This document shows positions 55,140 to 64,000 of a stretch of DNA of 64,000 nucleotides, one piece after another (within the stretch, counting starts at the first letter, position 1; each line of letters starts with the position of its first letter). Position numbers and translations under genes: made by a program. Where the stretch lies: NCBI RefSeq assembly GCF_900099735.1, contig NZ_FNDT01000005.1, positions 167,227 through 231,226 on the forward strand, given 5' to 3'. This DNA comes from Arthrobacter subterraneus. Its GTDB lineage: Bacteria > Actinomycetota > Actinomycetes > Actinomycetales > Micrococcaceae. The notes under the pieces are model-generated. The model was not told the DNA's origin and did not search any database. It saw only the letters and a program-made list of their open reading frames with translations.

Positions 55140-56000
55140 TCAGCTTTTCTCGTCGATTTTCGCCTGGGTCACGGCGGCGAATTCGCTCACTGCATCCGGA
55201 ACTTCCTCACCGTCCACGAATACCGTGGGGGTCCCGCCCACGCCGTAGGTCTCCGCTGCCTGGGTTCCAAACTGCGCCCACGGCCGGAAGGTGCCCTCCG
55301 CCAGGCAGGTGGAGATGTCTTCGGCACCCACTGCCGCCGCCAGCTCCGCCAGCTCGGCATCCGACAGTTCACCGTTTTCGAAGTTGCCGAACACCGCCGC
55401 GGAGAAGTCCCAGTAGGCGCCGGGCGACGCGTCCGCAACGCATGCCAGGGCGGCTGCTCCGCGCGAGGAGTAGTCCGTCTGCGAGTTGGCATCGAGGTAC
55501 GCCACGTTCCGGTATTCGAAGGTGATGGCTCCCTCGTCCAGCCAGGTCTGGATCTGCTCCGCGTGGGTCCGCTCGAAGTTGGCGCAGTGCACACAGTTGA
55601 CGTCCACATAGGCCACAACCTGCACCGGCTCATCGGCGCCGGCCGCGCTCACGCCGGGCGGCGGATCCGCGGGGCTGGCTGCTTCCTCCGGCAGGGTGGC
55701 GATGTCCACCGTCTGCACGTCCGTGGCCGCCAGCTCCGTTGTGGAGGTCAGCGTGATACCTCCGAACTCGTTGCCGTGTGCCGGAGCGGGTCCGGCCTCG
55801 GGGACCTGGCTCCGGATGTTGCCTGCGACGATAAGGCCAATGATCACGAGGATGGCGATGACCGCCGCCACAACGCCCCACTTGATCAGAAAGGAGGCCC
55901 GCTTCTGGCGCCGGTCCCGCTCCTCCATCGCCAGCCGCGCCTGCTCGCGCGCTTCCGATTTCCGTTGGGCTTTGCTGGGTCTCGGGTTGCTTGAGCTCAT
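55140..56000 (-). CDS. DsbA-like thiol-disulfide oxidoreductase (membrane-anchored)
   Basis: A 286-residue protein with a charged cytoplasmic N-terminus (1-35; coiled-coil-like KAQRKSEAREQARLAMEERD), one membrane helix (about 38-62) and an extracytoplasmic thioredoxin-fold domain (about 125-280). The active-site motif is CVHC in VDVNCVHCANF, and the cis-Pro loop is VGGTPTVFVDG. It should oxidise or isomerise disulfides of exported proteins. It resembles actinobacterial DsbA/BdbD proteins. The minus-strand gene is followed by tRNA-Thr. Confidence 0.9.
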   Translation of the reverse strand: MSSSNPRPSKAQRKSEAREQARLAMEERDRRQKRASFLIKWGVVAAVIAILVIIGLIVAGNIRSQVPEAGPAPAHGNEFGGITLTSTTELAATDVQTVDIATLPEEAASPADPPPGVSAAGADEPVQVVAYVDVNCVHCANFERTHAEQIQTWLDEGAITFEYRNVAYLDANSQTDYSSRGAAALACVADASPGAYWDFSAAVFGNFENGELSDAELAELAAAVGAEDISTCLAEGTFRPWAQFGTQAAETYGVGGTPTVFVDGEEVPDAVSEFAAVTQAKIDEKS

Positions 56001-56113
56001 CAGTCCTCGTTGTTCACGCGGTTACGTATCCAAACCACTTTAGGCGACGCCTCCGCGCAGCCGTATCCCGTCCAGCCGCACCGCGCGGCCGCTCCGCCCA
56101 ACCGGCTAAAGTC

Positions 56114-56127
56114 ATCAGTAGGCCTAC
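56114..56127 (+). promoter_or_regulatory. Conserved upstream motif ATCAGTAGGCCTAC before otsA
   Basis: ATCAGTAGGCCTAC, with the palindrome GTAGGCCTAC, lies 19 bases before the otsA ATG. It differs by one base from the motif at 51711-51724 before the acidic protein gene. Close distance to the start suggests a -10/operator region. Confidence 0.3.
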
Positions 56128-56146
56128 CATCGTCAGGGGAGACAGT

Positions 56147-57592
56147 ATGCAATCAGGTGACACCACATACGGTGAGTTTGAATTCATAGTCGTGTCCAAC
56201 CGGCTTCCGGTTGACCGCGTGAACGACGACGACGGCAACGGCACCTGGCGGAGGTCACCCGGCGGTCTGGTCACCGCGCTCGCTCCGGTGATGGAGAAGG
56301 CGGACGGCGCCTGGGTGGGATGGCACGGCGCTCCCGATGAAACCCTCGATTCATTTGATCACACCGACATCCGGCTGGTACCCGTTCCGCTGAGCGCTGA
56401 TGAGGTCGAGTTCTACTACGAGGGTTTCTCCAACGCCACGCTGTGGCCGCTTTACCACGACGTCATCGCCCCGCCGGAGTTCCATCGCCACTGGTGGGAT
56501 TCATACCGGAAGGTCAACGAACGCTTTGCGGAGCGGACGGCGGCCATCGCAGCGGAGGGCGCCACCGTCTGGGTGCAGGACTACCAGCTTCAGCTAGTCC
56601 CCAAGCTGCTCCGCGAGGCCCGGCCGGATCTCAAGATCGGCTTCTTCAACCACATCCCCTTCCCGCCGCTGGAGATCTACGCGCAACTCCCCTGGCGGCG
56701 CCAGGTGATCGAGGGCCTGCTCGGCGCCGACCTGATCGGTTTCCAGCGGCCCAGCGATGCCAGCAACTTCCTGCGCTGCGTCCGCCGTTTCCTTGGCCTG
56801 GCGGTTCGCCAGCAGCAGGTGCAGGTGAAGGGCGTCGACGGCGCACCGGACTACGTGTCGCGTGCCGAAGCGTTCCCCATTTCCATCGACGTACAGCGCA
56901 TCGTCGATCTCGCGAACCGCCCCGACATCATCGAGCGTTCCCAGGAGATCCGCCGGGAACTCGGCAACCCGAAGCACATCCTGCTCGGCGTTGACCGCTT
57001 GGACTACACCAAGGGCATCGGGCATCGCCTCAAGGCCTACGAGGAGCTTCTCGCCGACGGGATCATCCACGTGGAGGATGCGGCCCTCATCCAGGTCGCA
57101 AGCCCCAGCCGCGAGCGGGTGGAGCAATACCGGCTCCTGCGTGAAGAGGTGGAGGGCGCCGTCGGCCGCATCAACGGCACCTACGACACCATCAAGAACA
57201 CTGCCATCCGCTACCTTCACCACAGCTATCCAGTCGAGGAAATGGTGGCACTGTACCTGGCGGCCGACGTCATGCTCGTCACCGCCCTCCGTGACGGCAT
57301 GAACCTCGTGGCGAAGGAGTACGTTGCGGCCCGCACCGGCAACCGCGGCGCCCTGGTACTGAGTGAGTTCGCGGGAGCCGCGGACACGCTGCGCCAGGCC
57401 ATCCTCGTCAACCCGCATGACATCGACGGACTCAAGAGCGCCATCCGCGGTGCGCTCGATATGAGCCCGTCGGAGGCAACCCGCCGCATGCGGACCATGC
57501 GCCGCCAGGTGCTGCAGAACGACGTCGAACGATGGTCGCAGGCCTTCCTCACCGAGCTGCAGGACGGCGCCCGGGAGGAAATCCTTGTCTGA
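56147..57592 (+). CDS. otsA: Trehalose-6-phosphate synthase (UDP/GDP-glucose dependent)
   Basis: A 481-residue GT20 glycosyltransferase making trehalose-6-phosphate. Motifs: FIVVSNRLPVDR (N-terminal strand), RRSPGGLVTAL, YQLQLVPKLLRE, HIPFPPLEIYAQLPW, GVDRLDYTKGIGHRL (phosphate/UDP loop) and RDGMNLVAKEYVAAR, all intact. AGGGGA precedes the ATG at 56147. Its stop overlaps the otsB start by 8 bases, so otsAB are coupled. Trehalose is a compatible solute/desiccation protectant. Confidence 0.96.
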   Translation: MQSGDTTYGEFEFIVVSNRLPVDRVNDDDGNGTWRRSPGGLVTALAPVMEKADGAWVGWHGAPDETLDSFDHTDIRLVPVPLSADEVEFYYEGFSNATLWPLYHDVIAPPEFHRHWWDSYRKVNERFAERTAAIAAEGATVWVQDYQLQLVPKLLREARPDLKIGFFNHIPFPPLEIYAQLPWRRQVIEGLLGADLIGFQRPSDASNFLRCVRRFLGLAVRQQQVQVKGVDGAPDYVSRAEAFPISIDVQRIVDLANRPDIIERSQEIRRELGNPKHILLGVDRLDYTKGIGHRLKAYEELLADGIIHVEDAALIQVASPSRERVEQYRLLREEVEGAVGRINGTYDTIKNTAIRYLHHSYPVEEMVALYLAADVMLVTALRDGMNLVAKEYVAARTGNRGALVLSEFAGAADTLRQAILVNPHDIDGLKSAIRGALDMSPSEATRRMRTMRRQVLQNDVERWSQAFLTELQDGAREEILV

Positions 57593-58370
57593 GCCGCTCA
57601 GCCCCGAACTGCTCTCCGCGCTGGCGACGGCGGCGGCCACCGATACACTGCTGGTCGCACTCGATTTCGACGGCACCATGTCGCCCCTCGTTGACCGGGC
57701 GGAGGACGCCAGGGCGCTGCCCGGTTCCGCGGCTGCGCTGCGGGAGCTTGCGCAAATTCCACGTACGACGACGGCGCTCATCTCCGGGCGTGCGCTGGAC
57801 AGCCTGCGTGCGGTTGCCTCGCCGGAACCCGAGACCCTCCTTATCGGCAGCCACGGCGCTGAAACCTGGACCGGGCCTGACGGCGCACCCCTGGAACTGA
57901 CGCCGTCACAGACGGAGATCCTGCAGCGGGCCACCGACGCGGTCCGGAAGGTCGTGGATGCCCATCCCGGCACGCTCCTCGAACTGAAACCGGCCGGAGT
58001 CGTACTGCACACCAGAACGGCTGACGCCGAGACGGCCGAGGCCGCCGCCTCGGTTGCCCGCACCGAGGTGTCCTCGCTGGATGGAGTGCACCTGAGCGAT
58101 GGAAAGAATGTTCTTGAGCTCTCCGTGGTGCAGGCAGACAAGGGCACCGGGCTGGAGTCACTGCGTCAGCTGGTGGGAGCCACGGCCGTGGTGTTCGCCG
58201 GTGATGACGTCACTGACGAGCACGCGTTGAAGACGCTCACAGCCCCCGATGTCGGCATCAAGGTCGGCGATGGCGAGACCGCGGCGAACTATCGCATCGA
58301 GTCCCCGGAACAGCTGGTGCAGGTCCTCGAGGAGCTGGTCACATTACGCCGTGCTGGCGCCCGGGCCTGA
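57585..58370 (+). CDS. otsB: Trehalose-6-phosphate phosphatase
   Basis: A 261-residue HAD phosphatase that removes phosphate from trehalose-6-phosphate. HAD motif I ALDFDGTMSPLV (Asp nucleophile), motif II ALISGR and motif III/IV region GDDVTDEHAL are complete. The length is normal. The start is a TTG at 57585 inside the end of otsA with GGGAGG upstream, so translation depends on otsA (coupling). Confidence 0.95.
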   Translation: MSEPLSPELLSALATAAATDTLLVALDFDGTMSPLVDRAEDARALPGSAAALRELAQIPRTTTALISGRALDSLRAVASPEPETLLIGSHGAETWTGPDGAPLELTPSQTEILQRATDAVRKVVDAHPGTLLELKPAGVVLHTRTADAETAEAAASVARTEVSSLDGVHLSDGKNVLELSVVQADKGTGLESLRQLVGATAVVFAGDDVTDEHALKTLTAPDVGIKVGDGETAANYRIESPEQLVQVLEELVTLRRAGARA

Positions 58371-58508
58371 CTTCATGCCATACTCGGTTCTTGTGACGCA
58401 GTTCACGGTGGGTCGAACCCGGCCTCCGTACTGAATCACTCCAACTGAATATTTTCCATTCACAACGGATCGTCGGGCACGTACCTGCCCGTGAAAAGGA
58501 TAAGAAAA

Positions 58509-59597
<1,089 letters not shown>

Positions 59598-59631
59598 TTC
59601 CCGCCCTTTAGCGGTTCGGTACACATTCCGC

Positions 59632-59677
59632 GGTGGCCCCTGCTGGTTGACGGTAAACTCAACCGGCAGGGGCCACC
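59632..59677 (+). terminator. Terminator after the MsiK-like gene
   Basis: GGTGGCCCCTGCTGGTTGA (59632-59650) pairs with TCAACCGGCAGGGGCCACC (59659-59677), a 19-bp stem with an 8-base loop and one mismatch, followed by GTCGTTG. Confidence 0.7.
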
Positions 59678-59703
59678 GTCGTTGACAGGACTTATTGATC
59701 ACC

Positions 59704-61062
59704 ATGACTGACTCAACCCAAGCCAATTGGCATCACGAGCCAACGGATTATGATCAGCCGGGCAAGTTGCCGCGAAACCGGAGCGCCCTTGCGGAGGGTT
59801 CCCTTGGCTCACTGAACATCCTGGCCGCGGCAACGGATCCGGAACTGCTCGACCTGCCGTGGCACCTCGCCCTGGAGGAATGGCCTGCTGAGTACCTCGC
59901 GGCCCTTCCCCGTGGCATCTCCCGCCACATTGTCCGGTTTGCCCACCTCGGTGGATCGGTGATCGCGGTGAAGGAGACCAGCGAGCATATCGCGCGGCAT
60001 GAATATCACATGCTGCGCAAGCTGCAGCGTCTCGATGTACCGTGCGTGGAGCCCGTCGCCGTGATCTCAGGCCGGAAGACGCTCGACGGCGATGACCTGA
60101 ACCCTGTGCTCGTAACGCGCCATCTGAAATTCTCGATGCCGTACCGTGCACTCTTTTCGCAGATGCTTCGGAAAGATACGCTGACCCGTCTTATTGACGC
60201 ACAGGCGCTCCTCCTTGTCCGTCTTCACCTCATCGGCTTCTACTGGGGCGACGTATCACTCTCGAACACACTGTTCAGGCGCGACGCCGGGGCTTTCGCC
60301 GCCTACCTCGTGGACGCCGAGACCGGTGAACTGTACCCGGAGCTGTCCACCGGGCAGCGCGAATACGATCTCGAAATTGCACGGGTCAACATCGCCGGCG
60401 AACTCATGGACCTGGCCGAGGGCGGGCTCATCGAGGAGAAGGTGGATCCGCTGGCCACCAGCGAACTCATCATGGACAGCTACCGGCGGTTGTGGGCCGA
60501 ACTCACGGAGCAGGAGTCCTTCGAGCTCGGCGAACGTTGGCGGGTGAACGCGAGGATCCGCCGCCTCAATGACCTCGGGTTCGACGTCGAGGAGTACGCC
60601 ATCAAGACCGTCTCCGAGAGCTCCCAGATCCAGCTCCAGCCCAAAGTGGTCGACGCCGGGCACCACAGCCGCCGGCTGATCCGCCTTACGGGTATCGACG
60701 CCCAGGAGAACCAGGCCCGGCGCCTGCTGAATGACATGGATGCCTACCGGGCCGACAACACCCCGGAGCTTGATGAGGAGATCAGCGCGCACCAGTGGGT
60801 AGCCCACGTCTTCGAGCCCATTGTGCGGGCGGTTCCCCGCGAGCTCGGCGGCAAGCTCGAGCCCGCAGAAGTGGTTCACGAGGTGCTCGAGCACCGCTGG
60901 TACATGTCGGAAAAGCAGGACCGCAACGTGCCGCTCGCCGAGGCCGTGCAGTCCTATCTCGACTCGGTGCTGCGCCACCGGCGCGATGAGGCAGCGATCA
61001 TGCTGACGGCCGACACCAAGACACTGAACATCATCAGCGGCGGTGCACAGGAGGGCAGCTGA
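59704..61062 (+). CDS. DUF4032 domain protein, protein-kinase-like fold
   Basis: A 452-residue protein with a kinase-like N-terminal half: strand with Lys (GGSVIAVKETSEHIARHEYHML, about 80-105) and catalytic loop GFYWGDVSLSNTLFRR (HGD-type, here YWGDVSLSN), then LVDAETGELYP (DFG position). The C-terminal half (about 250-452) holds the DUF4032 domain. The likely activity is phosphotransfer to an unknown small molecule or lipid. It lies 27 bases after a terminator, so it has its own promoter; ATG 59704 was chosen over TTG 59695. Confidence 0.82.
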   Translation: MTDSTQANWHHEPTDYDQPGKLPRNRSALAEGSLGSLNILAAATDPELLDLPWHLALEEWPAEYLAALPRGISRHIVRFAHLGGSVIAVKETSEHIARHEYHMLRKLQRLDVPCVEPVAVISGRKTLDGDDLNPVLVTRHLKFSMPYRALFSQMLRKDTLTRLIDAQALLLVRLHLIGFYWGDVSLSNTLFRRDAGAFAAYLVDAETGELYPELSTGQREYDLEIARVNIAGELMDLAEGGLIEEKVDPLATSELIMDSYRRLWAELTEQESFELGERWRVNARIRRLNDLGFDVEEYAIKTVSESSQIQLQPKVVDAGHHSRRLIRLTGIDAQENQARRLLNDMDAYRADNTPELDEEISAHQWVAHVFEPIVRAVPRELGGKLEPAEVVHEVLEHRWYMSEKQDRNVPLAEAVQSYLDSVLRHRRDEAAIMLTADTKTLNIISGGAQEGS

Positions 61063-61065
61063 CGC

Positions 61066-61644
61066 CTATGGCATCAGCTGGCTGCAGTCGATCTCCTGGC
61101 CCTGGAACTCCTGCACACCGGGACCTGCGGTCTGGCAGAATTCAATAACTTCCTGCGAAAAGGGGATCAGCGCAATCAGGCCAATCACCGCGATGATGCC
61201 GGTGATCACGCCGATCGCTCCGATGATGATTCCGGCGAGGGCAAAGCCGTTGCCCATTCCCGCTTTCCTCGACTTCACCATCGCGATAATGGAAATGATC
61301 AGGCCAACGATGGAGATGGGCCAGATGATCGAGCAGATCAGACCGACAATGCCCAGTGTTTTTCCCGGGTTCTCTGCCGGCTGCCCATAGCCGCCATATC
61401 CGCCGGGGCTTCCATACGGGGAGCCCTGCGTCTGGCCGTATCCTGTGGGCGGCTGCTGACCATAGGGTTGTCCGTACCCAGGGGGCTGCTGTCCATAAGG
61501 CTGACTCGGCGCTGCCTGCCCCTGTGGCTCATTCGAGGAAGAGGGCTGCTGCCACTGCTGCCCCGCGGGATAGCGGGAGGAGTTGTCCTTGCCGCCGTTG
61601 GTACCGTCCGGTTGGCCAGATTGGCCGGTAGGGTTGTCTGTCAC
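61066..61644 (-). CDS. DUF4190-type two-helix membrane protein with Gln/Pro/Gly-rich N-terminus
   Basis: A 192-residue protein. The first 85 residues are rich in Gln, Pro, Gly and Tyr (PYGQQPPGYG repeats), probably disordered and cytoplasmic. Two helices (about 95-117 and 130-155; LGIVGLICSIIWPISIVGLI, GFALAGIIIGAIGVIT) match the DUF4190 pattern, and a short tail has two cysteines. Function unknown. GTG at 61644 is preceded by GGGGA. It converges with the DUF4032 gene, separated by 3 bases. Confidence 0.72.
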   Translation of the reverse strand: MTDNPTGQSGQPDGTNGGKDNSSRYPAGQQWQQPSSSNEPQGQAAPSQPYGQQPPGYGQPYGQQPPTGYGQTQGSPYGSPGGYGGYGQPAENPGKTLGIVGLICSIIWPISIVGLIISIIAMVKSRKAGMGNGFALAGIIIGAIGVITGIIAVIGLIALIPFSQEVIEFCQTAGPGVQEFQGQEIDCSQLMP

Positions 61645-61763
61645 GGTATGTCCCCATTTCTCACGTCTGATGCTGCCGCTGCAATGCCCACCGATCATGC
61701 GCTGCCGGCTCCGTCCAGTCTATCCGCCGTTCCCGACAGACGCCTGGAAGGCAGCCCGGCTCC

Positions 61764-63158
61764 TCAGGAGATGGCCTTGCCCGGATTAAGGATGCCCCGG
61801 GGGTCGAAAGCTTCCTTGATGCGCCGTTGCAGGTCTATTACGTCGGGGCTTTGTTCCCATGGCAGCCATTTGAGCTTGTACTGACCGACGCCGTGCTCAC
61901 CGGTGATCGTGCCGCCCAGGCCCAGTGCGACCTTCACGGACTCGTCCAGTGCCGCGTGAAGCCTGGACGTTCCAGCAACCCCCTCGTCACGCGGCACCCA
62001 GAAGGTCGGGTGCAGGTTTCCGTCGCCGGCGTGTGCAACCAGGCGAAGCCGAACGCCGAGGTCGCGGGCGATCCGCTCGAGCTCGGCAGCGTAGTGCACC
62101 AGCTGGGAACGCGGAACAGCGACGTCCTCACCTACCCGGAAGTCGTCGTCCACGCCGTCGCCCCTGGCGTTCCGCCGCAGGTCGAGCAGCATCCCGGCCT
62201 CGGCTCCCTCTTCGGCCTCGACGGTCGCGCCCACCGCCCTGAGTACTTCCTGAACGACGGCGGCTTCCGCTGCTGCGCCGAAACCGTCCGTCTGGACAAG
62301 AAGCAGGGCATCTCCCCGCTCACCCAGGTGCGAGTCGAACGCCGCATCGAGGATGGCGAGGGTATTGCCGTCAAGAAGCTCAAGGATGGCGGGCTGGACC
62401 CGGGCGGCGCCGATTGCCAGCACACCGGCGGCTGCCGCCGGCAGATCGGGGAAGAAGGCAGCAAGCGTCCGGGTCTCCACCGGAAGGTATTTCAGACGCA
62501 CGGTGATGCCGACAACAATGCCCAGCGTCCCTTCCGAACCGATAAACAGCGCAGTCAGGTCATAACCCGCCACGCCCTTGAAGGTTACGTGGCCCGTATG
62601 AATGAGCGTTCCATCTGCAAGCACGACGTCGAGAGCGAGTACCGAGTCCCGTGTCACTCCGTACTTGGCACATCTCAGTCCGCCCGCGTTGGTGGCAACG
62701 TTGCCCCCGAGGGTCGAGATTGCGTGACTCGCGGGGTCCGGCGCGTACATCAACCCATGCGGCGCCGCTGCAAGGTTAAGGTCGGCATTGATGACTCCTG
62801 GTTCGACGACGGCCACCTCATCCTGCGGGCGTACCTCGATGATCCGGTTCATCCGCTCGAGGCTGAGGATGATGCACCCGGGGACGGCATGAGCGCCGCC
62901 GGACAGGCTGGTGCCCCTGCCCCGGGCTACAACCGGCACTCCCAGCCGGTGTGCGCACCGCATCACGTGCTGGACCTCGTCCACATTTTCAGCAAGCACG
63001 ACGACGGCGGGCTCGGCCGGCTCCGTGAGAGGACCCTGGTCGCGGGCGTAGCTCCCCCGGGAGTTCCGGTCGGTCAGAACGCGGGATGCCCCCACGCCCG
63101 ATAGAAGCGCTTCAACCACCGCCGCAGGTCCGTGGTGTGCTGTCCCAGGGGTCATCAC
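61764..63158 (-). CDS. FAD-binding oxidase, GlcD/D-lactate dehydrogenase-like
   Basis: A 464-residue flavoprotein of the VAO family. The PCMH FAD domain (about 40-220) includes GVPVVARGRGTSLSGGAHA, LGGNVATNAGG and GSEGTLGIVVGITVRLKYLP; the C-terminal FAD-oxidase domain has HAGDGNLHP and GGTITGEHGVGQYK. Such enzymes oxidise glycolate, D-lactate or 2-hydroxyglutarate. No iron-sulfur partner (GlcE/F) is adjacent. The start is GTG at 63158 or ATG at 63155; both overlap the SRPBCC gene stop (GTGA). Confidence 0.9.
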   Translation of the reverse strand: MMTPGTAHHGPAAVVEALLSGVGASRVLTDRNSRGSYARDQGPLTEPAEPAVVVLAENVDEVQHVMRCAHRLGVPVVARGRGTSLSGGAHAVPGCIILSLERMNRIIEVRPQDEVAVVEPGVINADLNLAAAPHGLMYAPDPASHAISTLGGNVATNAGGLRCAKYGVTRDSVLALDVVLADGTLIHTGHVTFKGVAGYDLTALFIGSEGTLGIVVGITVRLKYLPVETRTLAAFFPDLPAAAAGVLAIGAARVQPAILELLDGNTLAILDAAFDSHLGERGDALLLVQTDGFGAAAEAAVVQEVLRAVGATVEAEEGAEAGMLLDLRRNARGDGVDDDFRVGEDVAVPRSQLVHYAAELERIARDLGVRLRLVAHAGDGNLHPTFWVPRDEGVAGTSRLHAALDESVKVALGLGGTITGEHGVGQYKLKWLPWEQSPDVIDLQRRIKEAFDPRGILNPGKAIS

Positions 63159-63634
63159 GCACCACCCATGAAACGCCGGTAGGAGAAGAGAGCAGCTTCC
63201 CAGTCCGGAGCGGCAGCGCGCTGTTCCACCCCGGTCTCCCCCGCGGCCCAGCCGTCCTGCGTCAGGGTCAGGCGGGTGCCGGATTCAGCCGGCGTGAACG
63301 AGATGGAGACGCGGGTCGACAGATCCGGATTGCCCCGATGGTGCCAGGCCAGCTGCAGTTCATTCGCGGACGGCGACCCGAGGACGGTAGCCCAAAGACG
63401 CGTCCTCCCCGATGCGTCCTCTTCGAACAGCTCGCCGTCGGTGAACTCCGGATGGGTGCCCTCACCGAAGTGAGTCAGACTGACGGGCCACCACAGGTGG
63501 ATTCCATCGGTGAACCCGGCGAATGCGTCCGCGACGTCGCGGGGGACCGTGATTTCCACGGTGGTGGCCGGTGGGGGCCCTTCAGCGTCACCGTCCATTC
63601 CGTCGACGCTCTGATGGGAAAAGATGCTGTCCAT
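63155..63634 (-). CDS. SRPBCC/AHSA1-like domain protein
   Basis: A 159-residue protein with a START/Bet v1-like fold: ATTVEITVPRDVADAFAGFTDGIHLWW, FEEDASGRTRLWATVLGSPSANELQLAWH and GTRLTLTQDGWAAG follow the AHSA1 pattern. Ligand and role are unknown. It is the first gene of the pair with the FAD oxidase gene (4-base overlap), so the two are co-translated. ATG at 63634 is the first in the frame; MDGDAEGPP at 63598 is a possible alternative. Confidence 0.8.
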   Translation of the reverse strand: MDSIFSHQSVDGMDGDAEGPPPATTVEITVPRDVADAFAGFTDGIHLWWPVSLTHFGEGTHPEFTDGELFEEDASGRTRLWATVLGSPSANELQLAWHHRGNPDLSTRVSISFTPAESGTRLTLTQDGWAAGETGVEQRAAAPDWEAALFSYRRFMGGA

Positions 63635-63721
63635 AGTGGAACTGTAGTGCGGCGGCCGGAGGTGGCCTAAATACCGGGTGGCTCATATACCCGGCGGGCT
63701 GCCGGTGTGGTGGGTTAAATG

Positions 63722-63754
63722 GCTGAGGCTCCGACGGTGGTGTCGGAGCCTCAG
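63722..63754. terminator. rRNA operon terminator downstream of 5S
   Basis: GCTGAGGCTCCGAC pairs with GTCGGAGCCTCAGC (14-bp stem, 5-base loop) 16 bases after the 5S 3' end on the minus strand. The T-run follows the stem on the plus strand, so it could also stop rightward transcription. Confidence 0.7.
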
Positions 63755-63768
63755 CGTTTTTAAGTGTT

Positions 63769-63887
63769 GTCCGGCGGTGTCCTACTCTCCCACACTCTCT
63801 CGGGTGCAGTACCATCGGCGCTGTGGGTCTTAGCTTCCGGGTTCGGAATGGGACCGGGCGTTTCCCCCACGCTATGACCGCCGTAAC
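63769..63887 (-). rRNA. 5S ribosomal RNA
   Basis: Read on the minus strand, GTTACGGCGGTCATAGCG starts the gene, the conserved CCCGGTCCCATTCCGAACCC and GGAAGCTAAGACCC follow, and GGAGAGTAGGACACCGCCGG ends it, about 118 bases. The remaining bases 63888-64000 are the 23S-5S spacer of the same operon; the 23S gene would begin outside the window. Confidence 0.93.
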
Positions 63888-64000
63888 CCTGTTACCCGTC
63901 CCCCTGTGGTACGTGCACCGTAATGGTGTACGTGTGGGGGTGGGAAGTCTTTGGTTACAACTTCTCTATGATGTTGTGTTTTTCGGCGGCACCGGGGAAT

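Noticed and set aside
56594..58147. 517-residue minus-strand frame opposite otsA and otsB
   Set aside because: Antisense to intact otsAB and without a recognisable family.

Overview
This is a high-GC window from an actinobacterium, most likely the family Micrococcaceae (Arthrobacter in the broad sense). That placement is an inference. It rests on GC-rich coding with frequent GTG/TTG starts and ATGA overlaps, actinobacterial families (DUF3027, DUF3263, DUF4032, DUF6457, DUF1918, bacterial XPB with its partner, MsiK-type ATPase), ydaO-type riboswitches in front of cell-wall hydrolases, and CIRCE sites at a solitary groEL. About 61 protein genes, two tRNAs (Arg-CCT, Thr-TGT) and one 5S rRNA are supported. 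No insertion sequence, prophage, integrase or CRISPR array was found.

Layout. 1-6.3 kb: a creatinine/creatine utilisation island (MHS-type permease, creatinase, creatininase, BCCT transporter, IclR regulator), with a promoter and palindromic operator at its front. 6.4-13.7 kb: core genes on the minus strand (sucCD, a lipoprotein, pcrA, an alanine/sodium symporter). 13.9-18 kb: a membrane protein, tRNA-Arg and a tightly overlapping three-gene unit that looks like a type VII secretion lipase cassette (possible EspG-like chaperone, WXG100-lipase fusion, small lipoprotein). 18-21 kb: an exporter-type ABC protein and a flavin monooxygenase. 21.1-26.6 kb: a molybdenum enzyme module (fdhD, FdhF/YdeP-type oxidoreductase, moeA, DUF6457, mobA). 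27.3-30.6 kb: two NlpC/P60 proteins and one M23 endopeptidase behind two c-di-AMP riboswitches.

30.7-42.6 kb: DtxR-type regulator, serC, MFS transporter, DUF3027, cold-shock-domain protein, the XPB helicase pair, a PhoP-like two-component system and a solitary WXG100 protein. 42.7-49.7 kb: groEL with two CIRCE operators, cspA, a LytR_C protein, DUF3263, ung, a ThrE exporter and a FemAB-type ligase. 49.8-54.8 kb: two oxidoreductases followed by poorly characterised small genes (acidic protein, lipoproteins, an MbcA/ParS-like domain protein, a divergent uracil-DNA-glycosylase-like protein). 55-63.6 kb: DsbA-like protein, otsAB trehalose synthesis, MsiK-like ATPase, DUF4032 kinase-like protein, DUF4190 protein, a GlcD-type oxidase and an SRPBCC protein. 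The window ends in a 5S rRNA gene and the spacer towards 23S on the minus strand.

The parts most worth following up are the T7SS-like lipase cassette, the c-di-AMP controlled hydrolase cluster, the creatinine island with an altered BCCT aromatic box, a 26-bp near-perfect inverted repeat before groEL, and the orphan MbcA/ParS-like and UDG-like genes.
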